A stretch of DNA of 64,000 nt from an uncultured Flavobacteriaceae bacterium (GTDB lineage Bacteria; Bacteroidota; Bacteroidia; Flavobacteriales; Flavobacteriaceae). The position numbers and the translations under genes were made by a program. Below, one piece after another: positions 16,820-22,779 of this stretch (positions are counted from its first letter, which is position 1; each line of letters begins with the position of its first letter). The notes under the pieces are model-generated. The model ran no database searches, had not been told where the DNA came from, and was given only the letters and a program-made list of their open reading frames with translations. Location of the stretch: the NCBI GenBank assembly GCA_947500385.1, contig CANMSA010000001.1:496001-560000 (forward strand). The letters are read 5' to 3'.

Positions 16820-16909
16820 GATAAAGACTTCCAATCTTTAATCTTATCACAATAAGGCTATATGCCGTAGGTAAAAAACCTTTGGTCCCGCTTCGGTGGG
16901 ACTTTTTTT
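16820..16909 (+). ncRNA. tracrRNA
   Basis: The anti-repeat is at 16826-16852. CTTCCAATCTTTAATC (16 nt) is identical to the plus strand of the CRISPR repeat and so pairs with the minus-strand crRNA repeat. A 4-nt mismatch (TTAT against AAAC) forms the bulge, and CACAAT forms a 6-bp lower stem with GTTGTG of the repeat. This upper stem, bulge and lower stem are the normal crRNA:tracrRNA duplex for RNase III processing. Downstream are a nexus-like GGC-TATAT-GCC hairpin, an AGGT/ACCT hairpin, and a terminator hairpin GTCCC/GGGAC (16885-16902) with a T run to 16909. Predicted length is about 90 nt. The gene is divergent from cas9. Confidence 0.9.
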
Positions 16910-16941
16910 ATGATAAGTGGTAACGGCCTGGCAAATGAAGG

Positions 16942-17754
16942 TTACCTTAAAGAAAACCGCAAAACCACCGGTAAGTGATCCGATAGCTTTCGTGCGTTTT
17001 CCAGCTCATCGCAGACCCGTACAAAATCTAGAACGCCCCCTTTTACCTTTCCAATTTCTTTGGAGCAAAACACATTGTCTATGGGGTAGTTCAAATAATC
17101 TTGCCGGCTACAGCTTCTTTTTAAGGTTGTTTTTTGATTTTGAATCGCTGGAGTGAACCCGGCCGCTTTCAACCTATCGAACACCGGTTTTTTTTCATCC
17201 ACATTAAAATCACCGGTCAATATCAAAGGAACCTGTAGTGAATCGCATATATAGGTGGTAAGAGCCTTGATCTCAGCCTCCGGATTCTTGTTATGCGGCC
17301 GCGAATGGAAATTAATGATGGACAGCTTTTTCCCCTTTACATAGAACTCCATCAAATACGGTTCCCGATCGATCTCGGTATCCAAGGCCTCAATAAGTCC
17401 TCCCCTATTCTTTATTTTGATATGCTTGGTCTTCCAAACAAAGGCATAGCGTTCTGTCACATACTTGCTGCTATGAGTGGGATCGCTAATGACATAATCC
17501 CACTTGCTCCCCTTTCGATTCAGGATATCCGACAGCTTCGCTACCGCCTGAGCCCCACCAAACCCGGCGACCACTTCTTGAATGGCCACAATGTCCGAAT
17601 CCCTTAAAATGTCGGCCATCCGATTTAGTTCCTCCGCATTCTTTGTCTTTCCAAAGTCACGAATATTCCAAGAGACCAAGGTGATTTCATCTGTTTGGGA
17701 AAAAATAATCAAGTGAAGAAACAGGGTGCCTAAAAAAAAGAGTTTTTTAATCAT
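16942..17754 (-). CDS. secreted endonuclease/exonuclease/phosphatase (DNase I-fold) protein
   Basis: The 270-residue protein has a signal peptide (MIKKLFFLGTLFLHLIIFSQ) followed by one complete EEP domain. Motifs in order are LVSWNIRDFG, IVAIQEV (metal-binding Glu), ERYAFVWK, IINFHSRPH (catalytic His), LILTGDFNVD (Asp-x-Asn), PIDNVF, and LSDHLPVVL (catalytic Asp-His). All active-site residues are present, so it should be an active Mg-dependent phosphodiesterase, most likely a nuclease, acting in the periplasm or outside the cell. Its promoter carries the best copy of the palindrome shared with cas9 and tracrRNA. The gene converges on the tracrRNA terminator with a 32-bp gap. Confidence 0.85.
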   Translation of the reverse strand: MIKKLFFLGTLFLHLIIFSQTDEITLVSWNIRDFGKTKNAEELNRMADILRDSDIVAIQEVVAGFGGAQAVAKLSDILNRKGSKWDYVISDPTHSSKYVTERYAFVWKTKHIKIKNRGGLIEALDTEIDREPYLMEFYVKGKKLSIINFHSRPHNKNPEAEIKALTTYICDSLQVPLILTGDFNVDEKKPVFDRLKAAGFTPAIQNQKTTLKRSCSRQDYLNYPIDNVFCSKEIGKVKGGVLDFVRVCDELENARKLSDHLPVVLRFSLR

Positions 17755-17776
17755 TTTGGTTGGTCAATGGTCCACT

Positions 17777-17820
17777 CAAAAATACCCCAAACCACACAAA
17801 TTTTTTACGGAAATCCGTAA
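17777..17820 (-). promoter_or_regulatory. Palindromic operator with -7 box TATTTTTG (secreted nuclease promoter)
   Basis: TTACGGAAATCCGTAA (17805-17820) is a perfect palindrome of 7-bp arms around AA. On the minus strand TATTTTTG (17784-17777), a full TAnnTTTG match, starts 20 bp beyond it. The predicted start (~17771) is 17 bp before the ATG at 17754. This is the best single copy of the motif in the window. Confidence 0.72.
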
Positions 17821-17874
17821 TCGTATGAGAACGCCTCGGAGAATGATAAAATGGGAAGGTCCCGATAGCGCTGC

Positions 17875-18429
17875 CTATTGGCTCCCATAATAAACCACAA
17901 CGCCCAATGCCCCCATAAAGACCAACAAAAACAGCCCCAGCAATCCTATAAGGCGTATGGCAAAAGGAGGAACAGGCATATAGATTTTCTTTTTCTTTGC
18001 TTTTCCTCTCTTTCCCTGCTCAAGGTCCGTTTTTTCCTCCTCGATTCTTTCCACATCGCCAGCATACCAAATTGGCGTAAGCCCCTTGATCTTTGTTCTG
18101 AGGTAATTAGTCCTGTCCCAACCGGTTCGGATATGCCTGCCATATTCCCATAGCATGTACATGCCATAGCCGCTGAGCAACAACCCGGTCAGTGAAGCGA
18201 ACAGCAATACTGTCGGACTTTCCAATTTCAACGGATGGGTACCAACCACCCCCTTGGCTATAAATCCTAACAAAGCCCCAAGAAGGGTATAGAAAAAGGA
18301 CGCCATCGTCCACATCTTATCCTTAATCTTGGCCGTGTCCTCCGAAAACCATTTCCAAAGTTCCAAGTAGTTTTCGGGAGCGGCGTCCAGATCATACGAA
18401 TTTTTCCGCCGGGGTTTCAAAGGTTCCAT
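17875..18429 (-). CDS. membrane protein of unknown function, ~3 TM
   Basis: The product has 184 residues. A charged N-terminal segment (MEPLKPRRKNSYDLDAAPEN, LELWKWFSEDTAKIKDKMW) is followed by two membrane helices (~43-62 and ~73-95). A cytosolic Lys/Glu-rich loop (GDVERIEEEKTDLEQGKRG) comes next, and a final helix lies near 160-182. The two-helix-plus-soluble-loop layout recalls small oligomeric membrane proteins such as RipA- or SLATT-like families, but I cannot assign one. It lies upstream of the nuclease gene on the same strand, and the nuclease has its own operator/promoter between them. Confidence 0.6.
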   Translation of the reverse strand: MEPLKPRRKNSYDLDAAPENYLELWKWFSEDTAKIKDKMWTMASFFYTLLGALLGFIAKGVVGTHPLKLESPTVLLFASLTGLLLSGYGMYMLWEYGRHIRTGWDRTNYLRTKIKGLTPIWYAGDVERIEEEKTDLEQGKRGKAKKKKIYMPVPPFAIRLIGLLGLFLLVFMGALGVVVYYGSQ

Positions 18430-18521
18430 ATGTTTTACGTAGGGTGAATTACCCTATAAGCTATCAATTTTAGTAGCAAAAATGCTTGGCCATTGTATAG
18501 GTCGTTGCAAAAACTGTATGG

Positions 18522-18668
18522 TTAACCACATTTTTTCACTGCTGTTTCGAAGGACTTGACCCGTTCTGCCAAAAAACGGTTGTTCCGAATAGCGATGTTT
18601 CTCTTGCATGGTTCGCGGCGCTTACCACTATGGATGAAGTTACCTTCTATTGTAATTGCCTCACCTTT
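18522..18668 (-). pseudogene. possible remnant of a PLD-like gene end
   Basis: The minus strand reads GEAITIEGNFIHSGKRREP, KRNIAIRNNRFLAERVKSFE and a stop at 18522. The order hydrophobic strand, GNF, N-x-A-I-RN, then AERVKSFE weakly resembles the C-terminal end of phospholipase D-like nucleases. No upstream part of such a gene is present; the frame continues only antisense-like into the transaldolase gene. I treat it as a possible gene remnant with low confidence; it may be chance coding. Confidence 0.25.
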
Positions 18669-18685
18669 TAAGACGAGGGGGGCAA

Positions 18686-19342
18686 TCAAGGGGTTAACTT
18701 CCTGGCATCGAGCAAAAACTTTTCCAAGCCCGAATCGGTCAAAGGATGTTTCAATAGCCCTTGCATGGCAGAAAGCGGTCCGGTAATGACATCGGCCCCT
18801 ACTTTGGCACAATTAATAATATGCATGGTGCTACGAATTGAGGCTGCCAAAATTTTGGTCCTAAACCGATAATTGTCATAAATCAGTCTTATTTCGCTAA
18901 TAAGATTCAATCCATCCGTAGCAATATCGTCCAATCTTCCTAAAAAAGGAGATACATAGGTGGCACCTGCTTTGGCCGCGATCAGTGCCTGCCCCACTGA
19001 AAACACCAAGGTACAATTGGTTCGAATTCCCTTGGAATTAAAATAGGCAATGGCCTTTATTCCATCCGCCGTCATCGGCACCTTAACTACTATTTGTTCA
19101 TGCAGGCTTGCCAGTTTTTCCCCTTCCGCCACCATATCGGAAAATGCGGTGGACAGTACTTCGGCCGAAACTGCACCGGTTACGCTATTGCATATATCCA
19201 CGTACCGTTGTTCAATGGCTTTTGCACCACGCAATCCTTCCTTCGAAACCAATGTGGGGTTGGTGGTCACCCCATCCAAAATTCCCCATGAACTTGCTTG
19301 TTTAATTTGCTCTAAATCGGCAGTATCTATAAAAAACTCCAT
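18686..19342 (-). CDS. fsa: fructose-6-phosphate aldolase / transaldolase family enzyme
   Basis: A 218-residue TIM-barrel enzyme of the short transaldolase (TalC/Fsa) class. It begins MEFFIDTADLEQIKQA with the family DGVTTNPTLV motif. The Schiff-base Lys lies in HEQIVVKVPMT, and SPFLGRLDDI and ILAASIR follow. The length is normal (~215-220). These enzymes split fructose-6-phosphate to glyceraldehyde-3-phosphate and dihydroxyacetone, or act as transaldolases; the choice cannot be made from sequence alone. It is the last gene of a minus-strand set with a GH32-like hydrolase and a sugar porter, suggesting that it handles sugar released by them. Confidence 0.85.
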   Translation of the reverse strand: MEFFIDTADLEQIKQASSWGILDGVTTNPTLVSKEGLRGAKAIEQRYVDICNSVTGAVSAEVLSTAFSDMVAEGEKLASLHEQIVVKVPMTADGIKAIAYFNSKGIRTNCTLVFSVGQALIAAKAGATYVSPFLGRLDDIATDGLNLISEIRLIYDNYRFRTKILAASIRSTMHIINCAKVGADVITGPLSAMQGLLKHPLTDSGLEKFLLDARKLTP

Positions 19343-19357
19343 CTGTCTTTGTAATTT

Positions 19358-19807
19358 TTAGTAAGTATTCTGAATGTTGATCTGTTCGGTATTCAATTCT
19401 ATGGTCACTTCATCCTCATAGTTCAATTCCTCAATTTCGGGAAGAATCAATTCCAGTGTTGATGCGCTTTGTACGTGCTCTACCTTTGTGCTAGGATCCG
19501 GCATATAGATAAGCCCCGCGTACCCTTTATTGTTAAAATGCAGGGTGACATCAAAAAAATAAAAGTTTTCGGGAGGGATGTGATCAGACCATTTGACCTT
19601 TTCAAAGAAGTATTTGGGCCGCTTAATTTCAAACCCAAAAGGGGAGATATCTACATTCACCGTCCCCATATAGTAGTGGCGTATGTCCAATCCTCTGTCC
19701 AAAAAACAATTCTGCTGCATTCTTATGGTTCCATAGGGATATCTTGCATCCCCGCTCTTGCCCGAAGCGGCTCCATAACCCGGTATTATTCTGGCCTTGA
19801 TCTTCAT
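19358..19807 (-). CDS. conserved hypothetical protein in sugar locus
   Basis: A 149-residue soluble protein, MKIKARIIPGYGAASGKSGD, followed by GTIRMQQNCFLDRGLDIRHY and GTVNVDI. The opening G-x-G-x-x-SGK-x-GD and the later (P/M)GT(V/L)NV segment faintly recall the beta-barrel of archaeal-type riboflavin kinases (DUF120), but key residues cannot be checked here. A nucleotide or sugar-phosphate binding role is only a guess. It lies 15 bp upstream of the transaldolase-like gene and is probably cotranscribed with it. Confidence 0.6.
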   Translation of the reverse strand: MKIKARIIPGYGAASGKSGDARYPYGTIRMQQNCFLDRGLDIRHYYMGTVNVDISPFGFEIKRPKYFFEKVKWSDHIPPENFYFFDVTLHFNNKGYAGLIYMPDPSTKVEHVQSASTLELILPEIEELNYEDEVTIELNTEQINIQNTY

Positions 19808-19898
19808 TTTTATTGTTCCCTTTTTTAGTGTTATATGGTTGATTCAAAACAATATGATCCTGTATCAATTGCTTTGACCCCCATCTATAGTTCGAAAC

Positions 19899-21275
19899 TC
19901 AGATACGCTGCAATCGCATATTTTTTACTCTTAAAAGTCCTTTTTCACAACTAATAAAAAGTTTGTCCCCCCTTTTTTCTCCCAGTCTATTGATGAGGCA
20001 ATGTGAATTTTGGACACATACATCTATGATGTCGTCTTTTGCTATGATATCAACGGTCCACCACTGGCCGAAATCGCCAAAAAAATCAATTTGTTCCTCT
20101 TCCAACCGTATCATTTTCCTCCAGACGTCAAACTCAAGCGCGTACATATCTTTATAATTCCCCACGCCTCTCAATCCAACACCGATGCCATCGGTATCCT
20201 TCCCGATCTTCATTTCACACCTGAACCGAAAATTCAGAGGTACATTTTCAATGGCCATTACCGCCTGAAAATCTGTTGCCAACAACACCGCTTGCAACCC
20301 GGAAAAACGTATGTTCCCGGTAAGCTTGGCTCCCTTAAAATCAATTTCTCCCAATGATTTTGGAATAAGTTCTTTTGGAAACTTTGTTCCCAACCGACCA
20401 TCGGGAAACTGAATGAATTCGCGAAGTACCAGATTGCCTCCCCATAGCATTTTTCCACTATCCCTGTTGTTATGTCTCTTACCGATCCAACCGGCCCCAA
20501 TTCTACGGCAGTTCTTGAAGGTTGCGGTTTTCATGACGGAGAGCATCCAAGCGGTTCCCAGTACATCGCCTTTTGGTTTGGTCCATGGGCCCTCAACGCT
20601 TCGGGACATCACATAAGAGGTTTGGTGTTTTGTGCCGAACAAGAGGTAATACCAACCATTCCATAAAAATAGGTCGGGGCATTCTGGAACACAGTCCGCG
20701 CCCGCCGGACCACCCGGTACCAAGACAGTACCCTCGCATTTCCAATTCATAAGGTCTTTTGAACTCATTCGCATAATGCAACCGCCCCTATCAGCTAGTG
20801 GGAAATTCTCGACCCTAGACGTTATGAGCATCTGAAAGCTCCCCTCCTCATCCTTAAAAACATATGGATCTCTGAAGTCTGCCGCCAAGTATCCCTCAGG
20901 TGCCATCAAAAAACGATTCGGTTCTTGCTTGTTAAATCTAATCCCATCCTCACTGATCGCATAGCTGATATGCTGTGTCCAATCCCGGTTACGGGTCGCA
21001 TAAAAAGCATAGATGTTTTTTCCATGCTTGAAAACAGACCCCGTACATATAGAACCTTCCTTTTCGGGATCAAGGGGCAAAGCAATGGAATGCTTCTTCC
21101 AATGCTTTAGATCGGTACTGGAGATATGTGCCCATTGGTGACCTCCCAGACCATTGTTGCCCTGATGGTGATCAATATCCAACAGGTAATATAAATGAAA
21201 GGTGCCCTGATCGAAAAAAGGCATACAGTCACCAACGTAAAAAGGTTCCTGCGGTGCGTAGTACTGAACATCCAT
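19899..21275 (-). CDS. glycoside hydrolase family 32-like protein (fructosidase)
   Basis: From the ATG at 21275 the product has 458 residues and no signal peptide. A five-bladed propeller is indicated by FYVGDCMPFF (the position of the catalytic Asp, normally in WMNDPNG), DFRDPYVF (the RDP motif) and PECPDLFLWNG (the EC motif with the acid/base Glu). This is followed by a C-terminal beta-sandwich. These are the three GH32 active-site regions, so hydrolysis of a beta-fructoside such as sucrose or a fructo-oligosaccharide is likely, in the cytoplasm. An upstream in-frame start at 21347 would overlap the porter gene by 41 bp and is less likely. The gene follows the porter by 31 bp. Confidence 0.78.
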   Translation of the reverse strand: MDVQYYAPQEPFYVGDCMPFFDQGTFHLYYLLDIDHHQGNNGLGGHQWAHISSTDLKHWKKHSIALPLDPEKEGSICTGSVFKHGKNIYAFYATRNRDWTQHISYAISEDGIRFNKQEPNRFLMAPEGYLAADFRDPYVFKDEEGSFQMLITSRVENFPLADRGGCIMRMSSKDLMNWKCEGTVLVPGGPAGADCVPECPDLFLWNGWYYLLFGTKHQTSYVMSRSVEGPWTKPKGDVLGTAWMLSVMKTATFKNCRRIGAGWIGKRHNNRDSGKMLWGGNLVLREFIQFPDGRLGTKFPKELIPKSLGEIDFKGAKLTGNIRFSGLQAVLLATDFQAVMAIENVPLNFRFRCEMKIGKDTDGIGVGLRGVGNYKDMYALEFDVWRKMIRLEEEQIDFFGDFGQWWTVDIIAKDDIIDVCVQNSHCLINRLGEKRGDKLFISCEKGLLRVKNMRLQRI

Positions 21276-21306
21276 ATCGTATATTCTAAAAGAACTTTTC
21301 CAGTTC

Positions 21307-22638
21307 CTATTCAACAATTGTATTTGATACTTTCTTCTCGTTGCCAAGCCTTATGAATGAAACGGACAGGGCCGACAAAATCAGCAGTACTCCCGCTAAT
21401 TTGATGGCGTTCACCGGATCATTATTGAGCCAAGACTCATAAAACAAGGGAACCGTAAAGGTTTGGATCAACATGGGAACAACGATGAAAAGATTGAACA
21501 TGCCCAGGTAAACACCGGTGCGTTTTTTGGGAATCACACCAGCCAGCATCACGTAGGTATTGCCCATCATACTTGCCCAGCAGAGGCCCACTCCTATCAT
21601 AGGTACATAAATAAATACCACATCGTTCACAAAAGGCAGATAGCATAAGCTAATTCCAGCAATCGCCAAGCAGAAAGCATGTACTTTTTTTACCCCGAAT
21701 CTTTTTGAAAGATAGACCAGTCCGAATGCACCGATGAAGGCAATGAAATTGTAAAAAGCCCCTATTTGGCCTACCAACAATTCTGCATTTCGAAATCCGC
21801 CCCCCATGGTCTTGGTTGTCCCGTATATCGATTTGGCCAGGCATTTGGCAATATAGATCCAATACGTAAACATGGCATACCAGCTAAACAACATCATCGG
21901 GATCATTTGCTTCATGGCCCTTGGCATTTCCCGGATGGCGCGCCCTATTTCGGCAAGGGTTCCCGAGACCCCGCCGGGGGATTTTTTGATACCGTCTATT
22001 TGTGCTTTCGTCAAAGGAATTTCCTTGGTGGTATAAAGCGTCCACAGAATAGAACCAATGGACACTACGGCACCAATAATAAAAGCGACAAAAGTGGTTA
22101 CCGGTATGTTGTTCAGTGCTGTGGCACTTTTGCTTATTCCAAAAAGAATCAATAATGTGGGCGTTAAGTACGATAATGTTTGCCCGAGACCGGTAAATGC
22201 GCTTTGGGTGAGAAAACCTATGGCATGTTGTTCCTTATTCAGCCGATCACTTACAAAGGCTCTATAGGGCTCTAGGGTGACATTGTTGGCCGCATCGAGA
22301 ATCCAGAGAATACTTGCCGCCATCCAGACCGAAGCGCTAAAAGGCATAATGAACAACGAAAGACTGCATACGATGGCCCCGACTAGGAAATAAGGTCTCC
22401 GTTGCCCGTATTTTGAAATAGTCCTATCGCTCATAGCACCAATGATGGGTTGAACCAGTAGGCCCGTCATGGGACCCGCAAGCCATAAATAAGGAAGTTC
22501 ACTGGCATCGGCGCCCAAATAGGAATAAATAGGACTCATATTGGCCTGCTGTAAACCGAAGCTGTATTGCAATCCAAAAAAACCAAAATTCATATTAATG
22601 ATGCTGGCGAGTTTGAGCGTTGGCTTTGAGCGTTTCAT
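21307..22638 (-). CDS. MFS/GPH-type sugar transporter (SLC45-like)
   Basis: The 443-residue protein has about 12 membrane helices. Family signs include MNFGFFGLQYSFGLQQANMS in helix 1, GPMTGLLVQPIIGAMSDRT with the loop 2-3 motif, RRPYFLVGA, and DAANNVTLEPYRAFVSDRL in helix 4. This pattern matches the SLC45/plant sucrose-type porters found in Bacteroidota sugar loci. It should import a disaccharide or oligosaccharide across the inner membrane, feeding the GH32-like enzyme encoded just downstream (31-bp gap to its preferred ATG). Confidence 0.82.
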   Translation of the reverse strand: MKRSKPTLKLASIINMNFGFFGLQYSFGLQQANMSPIYSYLGADASELPYLWLAGPMTGLLVQPIIGAMSDRTISKYGQRRPYFLVGAIVCSLSLFIMPFSASVWMAASILWILDAANNVTLEPYRAFVSDRLNKEQHAIGFLTQSAFTGLGQTLSYLTPTLLILFGISKSATALNNIPVTTFVAFIIGAVVSIGSILWTLYTTKEIPLTKAQIDGIKKSPGGVSGTLAEIGRAIREMPRAMKQMIPMMLFSWYAMFTYWIYIAKCLAKSIYGTTKTMGGGFRNAELLVGQIGAFYNFIAFIGAFGLVYLSKRFGVKKVHAFCLAIAGISLCYLPFVNDVVFIYVPMIGVGLCWASMMGNTYVMLAGVIPKKRTGVYLGMFNLFIVVPMLIQTFTVPLFYESWLNNDPVNAIKLAGVLLILSALSVSFIRLGNEKKVSNTIVE

Positions 22639-22779
22639 ATACTTGGGGAAGGGCTAGTAAATAGCGGTTAATTTATTTGAAATGAGCAGATGGTATTGCT
22701 TGGAATGTATTTGAGCAATCAAATAGGGCACTGAACTTTAGCCGTCCAGCACCCATCATTGAATTAAACTAACTCAAAC

